Positions 48,586-60,710 of a stretch of 64,000 bases of DNA are shown one piece after another (positions within the stretch are counted from its first letter, which is position 1; each line of letters begins with the position of its first letter). This DNA is from Hsuehochloa calcarea (lineage: Eukaryota; Streptophyta; Magnoliopsida; Poales; Poaceae), in assembly GCA_036346395.1 (NCBI GenBank), contig CM070611.1:25306473-25370472 (forward strand). Reading direction: 5' to 3'. The notes beneath the pieces are model-generated. The model saw only the letters and a list, made by a program, of their open reading frames with translations, had not been told where the DNA came from and made no database searches. The position numbers and the translations under genes were made by a program.

Positions 48586-50114
48586 TGTCGGGACCCAAAT
48601 ATACAAATCTGGACCCTCTGTGTATTCTCGTGACTAGTCCAGATCACGCTAGTGCACACAAAGGTCAACATCGATGAAATATCACATCCATACAATGAAT
48701 ATAAGAATAAACGAGTACTTTGAATAACAAATAATCATGGGACCTTACTACGAAGTTTTACATTTATTAAGCCATGCAAGGTCGATAATAAAGAATAAAT
48801 CGCAATGAAATGAAGTAAACTCCAAAGGCTCCCATCAATTTACCACAGCAATCGATCGAGATCAAGACCCTAACGATCAACCTTCATAGAACTCTTCTTC
48901 AAAAGCAAAGCGACGGCTCCTCCACTTCGCTGATTTGTTTAGCAAGAGTGAGTACACACCGCACTCGCAAGTCATACCACGTAATGCATTTATACATGAT
49001 GGCTTATTCCAAAGGAATGGCTTCGTGGTTATTTTATGAAATGCAACATTTGCAATTGAATACAAATAATAGATTGAAAACATAATTGAAAATAATTAAA
49101 GAATATTAATTTAACAATTGGTTTCACAAAGGACACACAGCCTAAACAAGTTATTCACACAAATGCATAAGTTATCTCACACAATGACCCTTCCCAAATG
49201 TTTCATGAAAAGCTACCCTCATGTGAAATTCTGAGCATGTCCATAACCGAGGACGCGGCTATTCGAATAGATTGATTTAACACTCGCAGAGGTTGTACAC
49301 TTTACCCACACGATACAATCGGTGTTGCAAGCACTAATCGTAATAAAACCTTTCGAGACTTCATCTCAAACAATGACACTCCGATGTGCTTTCCTCGCCA
49401 CCAACCGATACACACAAAGCTTGGTTACGACACACATCGTTGGACAGGATGCAATGAACTGCCTCGCGATGTGACATATCACACCTCCAAATTTCATAAC
49501 ATAGCTTAAATACAACCTGAGTTGTCAATGTCAAGACTCCATAACTTACTAAGTCGCACTCACACCCATACTAGGCATGTGGTCGCACAAGAAGGCTCAC
49601 TCAATGGCGCACAAAGTGGAGTCCTTAATTGACCAAGGCAAGACTTTCAATTTTTTCCAAATTCATACAGCTTTAATATTCCAAAGACACATTTTAATAT
49701 TCCAAAGACACACCACCATTCACACAGTAATCCACCACTTGCCTCCATCCAAATCTTTTCCCACCTCGTTGATTAAGTGCAACACATGCCATCAACGAGT
49801 AATAGCACACAACACATACAGCCATCATCACACAGTCCATAATCACTTAGTCAAGTTTATAATTGCATCTCACATGAAATGATGACTGTGGCATGGCTAA
49901 GCAAGCCTAATCAGATCTAACCCGCTGGTGCTACGATAATACCAACTAATAATGAACCAACCTAGGGTGACAAAAGATCATGGCATACAATAGACAAGGT
50001 GGATACAACAAATTGGATTAATAACTATCCCAAAAGCATTTAAATAAGTACTTGAAATAAAATGCATTAATTTAAATCAAAGTAATTTGAAAACTGGGTG
50101 CAACACTTTGCAGC
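48586..50114 (-). repeat. gypsy-type LTR fragment
   Basis: It starts TGTCGGGACCC, the reverse complement of a gypsy LTR end. It contains GGCTATTCGAATAGATT and CACTCGCAGAGGTTGTACA, which are also found in the LTRs of the gypsy element (34970-35000 and 43130-43170). It is diverged from them and truncated at about 50114, where copia-like LTR sequence begins. Confidence 0.7.
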
Positions 50115-51541
50115 CCGATGACGAAGTTGCAATTAGGTCTAACTTTTGATTCTCAACTCCAAACTTCACGAAACTTTGCACACACCTTCTCTATGCTATT
50201 GAGGACCTATTCCAATTGAATATTATGAAAATTCTTGGAACGATCTTGAGCAATTGTCAATTGATTAATAGAAGGTCTAAAACCGGGCAAGAACGAAAAC
50301 TTGATCCTAATGCTTGTTCGTGAGAGATTGATGATCAAGATGATGCTAGATAGATTCACACATATCACAAGCAAGCTAATCCACGGAAAGAATCAATCAC
50401 AAACTCATGGATCAAAGGAAGCCCTAAAATCACCAAATTGAAAGCAAGAACGAAAAGAGACTTATCTCAAGCAAACCTTGCATAGATTGATAACGAGATC
50501 GTCACCGGATTACACCCACGCCATCATGGATCGCTGGTCAATCCAAGATCACGAAATTCTCCTCAAACCATAAAGAGCCCTAGCCTCCACCTCAACTCCC
50601 TAAGCCAATTAGGGTTTCGCAACAAAAGAGGCGAGAGAGAAAAGAGCTAGATGGTGCAACCACCACCTCCCCTATTTATAGTGGAGGCCTAGACTCCTAG
50701 GGTTTGACTCCATTGGGCTCCGTTAAGGCCCACTAACAAACGGGTCACACACGCACGCTCGCAGCGCCGTTTTTAACCTTTTGACCTAAACCGCTTCACC
50801 ATGCGCCATGGATTCGCCAATAGGTCACCCTTGTCCATCTTGCGTCACGCTTGAGTCATTGACCTCACCCGCATCGCCGATCGCTCGACCTCAACTCTCC
50901 AATTCTAGTCCCGATCCTCCTCGCCGCTGACCGTCGCTGACCACCAAGCAACCCGCACAACCACGCATAAGCAACACGAATTCGGGAACAAGTTCTTCAC
51001 AACTTGACCCATGTTAGTCAAAATATGCATCATGCAAACCATATGCCACGATACCAATGACTTTGACCTAACAAATCAACATCGCCACGGTTGGCCAACG
51101 CTCGTCATTACCGGCCGACCGCCCAGTGAGTCGGCCGGATCGCTTCTTGGCCGGCGGACCGCTCCTCGTGAGCTGGCCGGACCGCCCTTGGGACTTAGCC
51201 AATTTCAACCCCAAAATCCAAACCCATCGGAAACTTTAAACCAATAGAACTTTTTATCGAGACTCCAAAATTATGAGACCAAGTGCATTGGGATCCTCAC
51301 TTGCCTACAACACCTATTTTTGGCCCACTGCTTTGACCACTTTGGTCACCGCCGTCCGATCAGCCCCACATGGCTGGCCCCGACCGATTTGGGACCGGCC
51401 GATCACTGCAAGGACCGGTCGGACCGCCTCGCCCAAGAAGCTCAGTAGCTTTGTGGAAAGCACGTGAAACGACAAACCGTAAACGCCATTGCCAATTGTC
51501 ACATCATCCTAAGATCCGAACATATCCCCATGAAATCCACA
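50115..51541 (-). repeat. 3' LTR of a copia-like element, truncated
   Basis: It matches 58300-59724 closely and ends, in + coordinates, with the LTR start (TGTGGATTTC on the - strand) at 51541. About 350 bases of the LTR's 3' end are missing at the left. Palindromic CGGTCCGACCG-type motifs occur at about 51100-51200 and 51350-51430. Confidence 0.88.
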
Positions 51542-54102
51542 ATCTCCCTTGATGAACACATTGGCAATTATCCGTAAAATGTAAGTAAGAGGTTTGAAAA
51601 CGAAGTTTACTCGCAGCTTTTGACAAAGGCACAACTTGGTCCATAAGCAAGAAAAAGCAATGAAAATGACCAAGCCGCATCGTAATAGTATAGGCATGTG
51701 AGACAAGGCAAAAGTAAGCATAAAAACTTTGATTTTAAATGGGTCAAAATTCTCACATGAGGTCCATATGAAAGAACAATTGTTCAATTGACCTATGATC
51801 ATTGTGAGGATAAAAGAATGCAATTCAAGTTCAGAATATTCAATAAAACAATAAGAATGCAACTCAAGAACTCCCCCTCACTATGATCCTCGATTTTCAA
51901 AAACTTTCAACTTTTCAGCTACTCCCCCTTTGTAAAACAAATATATATATATATCTCAAAATTTCTCCGCTTTGTTTAATCTTCTCCCCCAACAAAGAAA
52001 TATCTTCTCATTAACACATCTTCTCCAAATAAAACTAGCAAAGAAATATAACACATCTTCTCCCAAAGAAATATATTCTCATTAATTAACACATCTTCTC
52101 CCCCTTTGACAATGGATTCATCAAGGAATCACGCCTTCCACTCATCCAGAGATATCCAATAGATGATAAAGAAAGAAGCAGAAATAAAAGAAGCATAAAC
52201 AGGAGTATGCATGAAGTGCAATGGAGTGACTTCATTTTTGTATTTTTCAATTTTTGATTACAAGAAGCTTTGGAGATTACCCAAAAGAACAATCTAGTAT
52301 CTCTAATATTGCACAAACATCATATCAAGCCCGACAAATACTTAGCAAGATCATGGTAAGACATATATATCAAAGCTAAGCACAAAGGCTCAAAAGTAAA
52401 GCAAGAGATTTGATCAATTTAAGCAACGCTCAAATTCAAAGAAGTTCATCAACAGGATCCTAAAGTAAAATTGGCCATGTCAAAATGTCAAAGTGAGATC
52501 AAAATCTAACAAAGACCACATTAAGAGTCAATCAAGTCCCGTATTGAATCATTTTGCTCAATATTTTGTAAACGCCCATTTGTCAACATTTTTCTCATTT
52601 GCATTGAATATTGAAGTTGACTAATGATCTAACTTAATGATAAGATCCTCGACTAGGAGCCATCCACAAACTCATCCTAAGCTTCACTGTAAGTTGATTA
52701 AAGGTATATCTTAGTAAAGAAGATCCCGGACTAGGAGCCATCCACAAACTCTTTCTAAGCTTCTACCGTATGACAAATCTTGAGGTTCATGTCATTTCGA
52801 CAAGCAATTCCCATGAGATCGTCTGTTCATCAAACTATCTCCAAGTTCATGTCTTTTGACAAGCGCCTCGTAAGAATAGTTTGGCACAATTTAAGCATAA
52901 GACAATCTTGATTTTCATTTTTCACATGAGCGCTTTAGAATCTCAAGAACACAAAAGCTCAAGTAATGGTCAATTTTAGATCAAAGAGCTAACAAAGCAA
53001 TTCTGACAGGGCCAATGTCACAAGAGGAGCACTAATTTCGCAACTCGCTAAAACATTCACAAATTGCAATTTCTTAGTTTGAGTTGTTTAAAAGGTTCTA
53101 GCTCATATAGCAAAGACTTAGCTACACATGTAAAAGCATGATAATTCTAGCAAGTCAAAGAACTAGACATGACATTGAGCAAGAATTGAAATACAAAAGC
53201 TCCAAAGGGTAATAGGCAAAGCTCCATCAATTTTAAAAGATAAGCAGAAAAACTTATATTATAATGCATCTTTTTGGATTTTTCATACCACTTGATGTAA
53301 CCACTTGTTGTTACCACTTGTTGTTATGCCACTTGTTGGATTTTTCATATGAATGCAATATGACACAATGAGATGCAATTAAAAAGCCTAAAAACCTAAA
53401 AAGTTCAAAAAGATCACTAAGTTCAGAAAAAGAACAATAAAAGATCAAAAGAACAAGGAAAGATCAGAAAAGATCAAACTCCCCCTCAAACCAACCCATA
53501 AGGATAAATAACCCCTAACTCGCTTCTCAAGGTGGCAAACCTAGTTGGGTCTAAAGATTTGGTGAGGATAAAAACAAGAGACAAGAGAAGAATCTAGTGG
53601 GTGACAAGCGCCTGAGGTACTCTTCCTATCTAGCCGACAACCCACACAATTAGGATAAGAAAAACCCCCGAATGGACAAGGATAAAGAACAGGAATATCA
53701 AATGCCATACAAAGAGAGTAGAGTGTAAGTACCTGAATAAGAGCTTAATGGCTCTGGCGATGGGAAGTTCTCTGAGATGCTTGAAACCCGTCGACCAGCG
53801 TGAAGGAGGTGAACCATCTTGAGTCTCCGCAATATGATGTGAACAATGAGTCGACAGAGCACGTGCCCTTCCTCTTTCCGCAATCAACTCAAAAATCAAG
53901 GCATGTAAGAACGATGTGTCTCGACATCAAGTTAGTTAAACAAGACTTGGGAACCCAAGATCGAGACACACGCTCATGAGTAGTATGCAAAGCGTATGTT
54001 ATCCTTGATTTCATCTAAAATTCGTTATGAGCAATGTTTGTTAACATGGGAATTAAATCGTCTGGTAATGGTCCGATTGTCTTGTCATGGGCCGATCGGC
54101 GA

Positions 54103-57100
54103 TCAAAACGGTCGACCGGTGATCACCAAATGGCCGACCGTGAAATCAAGAACATGAGAATTAGGATATGTAGAAACATGATGATTAGCATGTGAGAAAA
54201 ATCCTAATCCAGGTTTATTCCTTTCAGTGTTACCATGTCTTATAAAAGCTCTAGGTTGCCTGAATGAAATTCTATCAAGATTTTTCTTATCATTTTTCAA
54301 CCTACGCCAACAGAATTCAATCAAATGCCCACCTTTCTTGCAATAAGTGCAATGGTACTTAGTACCACTAGAAGAAGCACCATTTGAATTAATACAAGGT
54401 TGGGCAAAACCTGCAGATTTAAAAGATGTTTTTGCAGGTTGGGTTTTGAATTCAATTAAACATTTTTCCAAGACTTGAATGACTTTTGGGTTTGAATTGT
54501 CTTGAAAAGAATTGAATCCTAAACCTTGCTTCTTATAAGGAGTTTTAGACTTGTCAAGAATCATGTTTAATTGTTTCTTGCCTTTAGAAAATTTCTCTAA
54601 TGTATCATGAAGGTAAGCATTTTCTTTTCTCAAGTTAACACAAGCATCACAAGTTTTATCCATAGATTTCTCCTTATACGAAGCAATTTCAAGCTTAAGA
54701 GCGAACATGAAGCACAAGTAGTATTTTCAATATTGTCCTTAAGCTTAGCATATTTGACTCTAGCAATTTTCTAAGATATCTTTGATTTCACGCTCTTTTC
54801 TAAGCATGAAGTGCAAGGGCTAGAATCAATCACATTAGAAGCAATCAACTTGCAAGAATCTAAGCATTTTTCACAAGGAGCAGATTTAATTTCAATTAGC
54901 TCGGTTCTAGCATTTTCAAGTTGTTGTAAAGCAATATTATGAGCAGATTGTAAATTGGTAATTTCTGAATGCATAGCATGACAAGATAAACATTCATCAG
55001 GTTCAAGAGTCTTAACATTTGCAAGTTCTAGTTTCAGTTTACCAATTTTTGACTCTAGTTTCTTATTTTTAGTCATGACAAATTCTAGCGCTTCATCTTG
55101 ACTAAGCACTTGCTCAACTATAGAATCATATTTAGCAGAAAGCTCATCATAAGAGAGAGATACCTTATCATCATCAATGTCATCGGTGTCAGCCATGAAG
55201 CATATGCCAGTAAAGTCCTTGGCCTTCCCTTTCTTTTCCTCTTCGCTCCCGGAGTCCACATCACTAATGGATTGCTCTCCAAAAGCGGCAAGGACCCGGT
55301 GAGCGGCCTTTATGAGCTTGACAAAGATCATACTCGAGTTGTTCTCATGAGGCTTCTTCCAAGTCGCCTTCTCCTCCCCGTGCTTACCCTTACCTTTTAG
55401 CTTGGGGCAATTGGCCCTGATGTGGTAAAGCTCTCCACACTCATAGCAAGTAACAGACCACCTCTCTTTTTATTTCTCACATTGTTGTAAGCCTGTGAAT
55501 TTTTTAGCTAAAAGGGCTAACTCAACCTCGTGGATATTCTCAAGCTCCTCTTCATGAATAGCAGATAAACAAGCAAATGAAAATCCGTAAGAAGATTCAA
55601 AAGAGTCATCAAAAGCCTTTTGAGAGGATCTGCTACCAAAGCTAAATTATCTTTCTTGGGATGATCAACTCTTTAATTTCATGAGTCTTGAGTTTACTAT
55701 AAAGCAATTCTAAAGTAAGACTTGTGAAGGACCGAAATGGCAACAGAGGGGGGGTGAATGGTGCAATAAAAATTAGAACTCCCCTTTACTGTATTTAAAA
55801 CAAATCTACAAAGCCCTCTGGATCTCTTAAAAAGAGTGAAGCAAAATCAAAGAATGAAAACAAACTTCAGACTGTTCTGTCAGCAATCGGAAGGTCCGAT
55901 TCTACCCGGCGGTAGTTCCGCACTCCGGTAGTTCCGGATCACATGGAAGTTCCGCTCATGATAATTCACTGTGGACAATCTAAGTTCCGATTGTCTCGAC
56001 CAAGAACAAGCTCCGGTTTTTCCCAAAAATCCGAAATACTAAATCTTGAATGCTCTTCTCAGGTCAAGTTTCACAGGACATCATCCTAAACAACATCTTG
56101 ACCTCATGGAGAAGAATCGCAAACAAAGATTTAACAAACAAGCCAAAATCGGATTTCTTGAAGAAGGGGCAAGAAAAACCAAAACTCACAATAGGCACGA
56201 ATCTCAGATTCTCAGCTTATGAAACTTTGATAATAGATTAGCAATATCAAAACGATTCTAGATATGAAGATTCAAGCTATTTCATAAGACGAATCAAGAG
56301 ATACATCAAAACCCTAGCTATTCAAGAGAAGAACAGAGAGAAGGAAGAGGACATAAACAAGTAATCAAAACTCAGAGTTTCATTGATAGATATCAAATGT
56401 TTACAGATGGAAACACAGAGGAAAGATTACATAAGATTTCAGATCATACTCTCCCTCTCAACAAGCTCTCAAAAAGCAAAACAAATCTTTTTCTAGAGCT
56501 AACCCTAATTTTCTCTCCAAAAAGTCTAACCCTAACCCCAGGGTTCTTCCCTATTTATAGCCTCTGCTAATGGGCCTCCAATCCATTAAGCCCGCTACAC
56601 CCGAACGGAACCGCCTCCACTTTTGCCGCTTGCGAAAGACCCTTTCGCCTTTGCGCACCTTCCCGAAGCCTCCGTACACCTTGTTGTGCACGACTCGCAA
56701 CCGCTTCAAGATTCACGCCGCCTTCGACACATCCCGACTGCTCGACCTCAACGCCTCGCGCTTAGTCCGGTACACGTGTCTCGCCACGACTCCATCTTGA
56801 TGCCCCGCAATAACACAGCATAAAAACACATCACATAGCATTGCACAATATCATAGCATCAATATTTGTATAAGACTCAAACTCATACGTAATCAAAATC
56901 ACAATTTAACCTTCTCTCGCACGCTTCGACACAATCGAAGTTCCAAGATTTTACCACAAATGAAGTTCCGATTTTAACATCCGCATTTGTCAGAATATCG
57001 GAAGTTCCGCGCTAACATCAACTGCGGTATTTCGATATCCGAACAACCGACTTTCCGTATATTTAATTGGATTTAATATCTCGTAGAACACTCAATGTCA

Positions 57101-57892
57101 AGATTATCTGACACTCGCTACCCTTGTGCGGAAGTTCCGATTTCCTTCACCGAGAGCAAAACTCAGATAAATCGGAAGTTCCTATTTCCAACACCGAGAG
57201 TTCATTAATCGAACTTCCGCTTCCATACACAGCGGTAGTTCCGATTTCCTCGACTCACCGTAAAACAGTCCAAACCGAAAACCTCAACTCTCAATCTAAT
57301 CAACACACTTGTCAAATACTCATCACTCAGAGTGGAGGACCTCTCACATGGTCTCTCAACTTGAAAGATCAACATTCTCTTCTATAGCAGTAGCCTTCAT
57401 CTCCCACTCCTTGGTGTTGATTGCAGCCAAGAGGTGGGTGGCATTTTCAGATTGAGAATATTCAATATCAACAAATTTTCATTTGATTAATCACTTTATT
57501 AAAACGACTAAAAATGTCATCGATGCTCTCTCCAGGACGCATCTCAAATTTGTTATAATCACGCTTATAGATTGTTTGACGCACTTTCTTAATTTGGGAC
57601 GAACCCTCATGATATGTTTCGAGAGTGTTCCAAATCTCGCATGCACTCAAGAAAATTACAAATGCTATCATATTCTTGTCTACCAAGCGCACCATATAAA
57701 AGATTCTTGGCCTTGTTGTTGTTAGCCAAAAGAACCACGTAAGGTGAGTTTCAACCTCGTGAATAATGAGCGGGATCGAATAACGCCCCACATAGCTTGT
57801 CCTCGCTCTCAAGGAATACTCGTGATACGATTCTTCCAATAGGCATAGTCTTGTCCATTGAACATATGCGGTTTTGTAGAGAATCTATCCAT
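54103..57892 (-). pseudogene. copia-like gag, split by a solo LTR
   Basis: The start codon is at 57892-57890. The N-terminal region to about 57468 contains LSACEIWNTLETYHEGSSQI and GESIDDIFSRFNKVINQM, a copia-type gag (UBN2) domain. After the LTR insertion the protein resumes with KLKTHEIKELIIPRK. It then has a first zinc knuckle CYECGELYHIRANC (about 55400-55450), an acidic and coiled-coil region with repeated Cys pairs, and a second knuckle YHCTYCKKGGHLIEFC (about 54310-54360). Two knuckles separated by a long coiled-coil insert make an unusually large gag. Frameshifts occur near 55340 and 54750. It is homologous to the gag at 1-1399. Confidence 0.85.
55725..57358 (-). repeat. solo LTR, 1.6 kb, TSD ACTTG
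   Basis: It starts TGAAGGACCGAAATGG and ends GGTCTCTCA in + coordinates, flanked by ACTTG at 55720-55724 and 57359-57363. The interrupted gag frame resumes across it. It contains CGGTAGTTCCG/GGAAGTTCCG palindromic motifs and, reversed, a CATTCACCCCCCCTCTG block near one end, like the other copia-like LTRs. A TATA-like CTATTTATAG lies near 56551-56560 on the - strand. Confidence 0.9.
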
Positions 57893-57934
57893 CGCTAAAG
57901 TTCGAGACCGGTTAAGATCAAGATTGAACTAACC

Positions 57935-57946
57935 GGCTCGATACCA
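57935..57946 (-). other. primer-binding site of the copia-like element (altered)
   Basis: The - strand reads TGGTATCGAGCC directly inside the LTR; the consensus is TGGTATCAGAGCC. The single departure is again CAG to CG. Confidence 0.75.
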
Positions 57947-57948
57947 CT

Positions 57949-59724
57949 TGTTGGACCGAAAAGGCGACTAGAGGGGGTGAATAGGAGCACACTCACTTTT
58001 TCCCAAAATATGAATTCAACACAATTTCACTCCAATAGCTATGATGAAGCTATGAAGATCAATATACCAAGACAAATGGAAGACTAGTATTGAATCCAAT
58101 TAAACCCCTAAGCAATACGATGTAAATCAAGAAGAATCAAATCTAACAGAGTCGCGGCGCCTCGATCATTATGTTATATCAAGCGGTCCGACCGCACTAA
58201 ATCGGTCCGACCTCGGTGTGGGCGGTCGGACCGCACCAAAATCGGTCGACCTCCGTGTGGGGCGGTCCGACCGGCAGTTCCGAACAAGAAAAGCGTACCG
58301 ATGACGGTTGCAATTAGGTCTAACTTTTGATTCTCAACTCCAAACTTCACGAAACTTTGCACACACCTTCTCTATGCTATTGAGGACCTATTCCAATCGA
58401 ATATTATGATAATTCTTGGAACGATCTTGAGCAATTGTCAATTGATTAACAGAAGGTCTAAAACCGGGTAAGAACGAAAACTTGATCCTAATGCTTGTTC
58501 GTGAGAGATTGATGATCAAGATGATGCTAGATAGATTCACACATATCACAGCAAGCTAATCCACGTGAAAGAATCAATCACAAACTCGCGGATCAAAGGA
58601 AGCCCTAAAATCACCAAATTGAAAGCAAGAACGAAAAGAGACTTATCTCAAGCAAACCTTACATAGATTGATAACGAGATCGTCGCTGGATTACACCCAC
58701 GCCATCATGGATCAGTGGTCAATCCAAGATCACGAAATTCTCCTCAAACCATAAAGAGCCCTAGCCTCCACCTCAACTCCCCTAAGCCAATTAGGGTTTC
58801 GCAACAAAAGAGGCGAGAGAAAAGAGCTAGATGGTGCACCCACCACCTCCCTATTTATAGTGGAGGCCTAGACTCCTAGGGTTTGACTCCATTGGGCCCC
58901 GTTAAGGCCCACTAACAAACGGGTCACACACGCACGCCGCAAAGCGCCGTTTTTAACCTTTTGACCTAAACCGCTTCACCATGCGCCATGGATTCGCCAA
59001 TAGGTCACCCTTGTCCATCTTGCGCCACGCTTGAGTCATTGACTCACCCGCATCGCCGATCGCTCGACATCAACTCTCCAAGTCTAGTCCCGATCCTCCT
59101 CGCCGCTGATCGCCGTTGACCACCAAGCAACTCGCACAACCACGCATAAGCAAACACGAATTCGGGAACAAGTTCTTCACAACTTGACCCATGTTAGTCA
59201 AAACATGCATCATGCAAACCATATGCCACGATACCAATGACTTTGACCTAACAAATCAACATCGCCACGGTTGGCCAACGTTCGTCATTATCGGTCCGAC
59301 CGCTCCAGTGAGCGGCCGGACCTTCCTTGGCCGGCCGGACCGCTTCCTCGTGAGCGGCCGGACCGCCTTTGGGACTTAGCCAATTTCAACCCCCAAAATC
59401 CAAACCCATCAAAACTTTAAACCAATAGAACTTTTTATCGAGACTCCAAAAATTATGAGACCAAGTGCATTGGGATCCTCACTTGCCTACAACACCTATT
59501 TTTGGCCCACCATTTTGACCACTGTTACACGCCGGTCCGATCACCCTATATGGCTTCTGGCCCGACCGATTTGGGACCGGCCGGATCATTGCAAGGACCG
59601 GTCGGACCGCCTCGCCCAAAGAAGCTCGTAGCTTTGTGGAAAACACGTGAAACGACAAACCGTAAACGCCATTGCCAATTATCACATCATCCTAAGATCC
59701 GAACATATCCCCATGAAATCCACA
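57949..59724 (-). repeat. 5' LTR of the copia-like element
   Basis: On the - strand it runs TGTGGATTTC...GGTCCAACA, 1,776 bases. It is followed by the altered primer-binding site and gag, and matches the partial LTR at 50115-51541. Palindromic CGGTCCGACCG motifs lie at 58180-58270, 59290-59370 and 59530-59610. Confidence 0.92.
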
Positions 59725-59947
59725 ATCTCCCCTTGATGAACACATTGGCAATTATCCGTAAAATGTAAGTAAGAGGTTTGAAAACGAAGTTTACTCGCAG
59801 CTTCGACAAAGGCACAACTTGGTCCATAAGCAAGAAAAAGCAATGAAAATGACCAAGCCGCATCGAATAGTATAGGCATGTGAGACAAGGCAAAAGTAAG
59901 CATAAAAACTTTGATTTCCAGAAAAGGGTCAAAATTCTCACATGAGG
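59725..59947 (-). mobile_element. second copy of the element's 3' internal end
   Basis: It matches 51542-51763 and abuts the outer side of the 5' LTR with a polypurine-like AAGGGGAGAT. A normal 5' LTR should have host DNA here, so this is part of a tandem LTR-internal-LTR array, cut off at 59947. Confidence 0.8.
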
Positions 59948-59953
59948 TAGTTG

Positions 59954-60710
59954 ACAATATTTTAGTTCAGCTCTACATACCCTATGTAGCAACTCTGTAT
60001 TTTTTTTACAATTTTTAAAGGTGTCTGGCTATTCCTAGTTTGAAAAGTATTTTCGGAATTAACATAATATTTACCGTGCACAAATGGAAACCACAATTAA
60101 GTTGGAATTATTTTGATTAAGCTCTACACACTCTATTTAGCTACTCTGCAATTTTTATAGGTATTGTGCTACTTTCCTTGCTTGAAAAGTGTCTCCAGCA
60201 TTTACAAAATATTTACCGTGTACAAATAGAAACAAAAATTAAGCTCAAAATATTTTAGTTCAGCTACACATACCCTATGTAGTAACTCTGTATTTTTTTA
60301 AACAATTTTTAGAGGTGTCTTGCTATTTTTCTAGTTTGAATTTTTGTTGGCATTAATAGAATATTTACTGTGCATAAATAGAAACCAAAATTAAGTTGAG
60401 ATTATTTTAATTAAGCTCTACATACCCTATTTAGCTACTCTGTAATTTGTATAGATTTTTTTATAGGTATCGTGCTACTTTCCTTGTTTGAAATGTGTCT
60501 CCAGTATTTACAAAATATTTACTATATACAAATAAAAATAAAAATTGAGTTCACAATATTTTAGTTCAGCTCTACATACCATATGTAGCAACTTTGAATT
60601 TTTTTTTACAATTTTTAGAGGTGTCTTGTTATTTTTCTGGTTTTAAAAATATTTTTGGCATTAACAGAATATTTACCGTGTATAAATGAAAACTTATAAA
60701 TTTTTCTTAG
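59954..60710. repeat. dimeric tandem repeat, about 150-bp monomers
   Basis: Type A units begin near 59954, 60246 and 60552 (TATTTTAGTTCAGCTCTACAT). Type B units begin near 60109 and 60403 (TATTTTGATTAAGCTCTACA). The A-A and B-B spacing is 293-306 bases, so the array is A-B-A-B-A. Most A units carry the inverted repeat CTACATACCCTATGTAG or a close variant. No coding sequence. Confidence 0.85.

Larger units (their letters stand above)
51542..57948 (-). mobile_element. internal region of the copia-like gag-only element
   Basis: On the - strand it runs from the primer-binding site (57935-57946) through gag (57892 to 54103) and a non-coding AT-rich stretch (54100-51542) to an AAGGGAGAT purine tract at the 3' LTR. 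No protease, integrase or reverse transcriptase is present. A solo LTR (55725-57358) interrupts gag. 51542-54100 has scattered short frames only. Confidence 0.8.
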
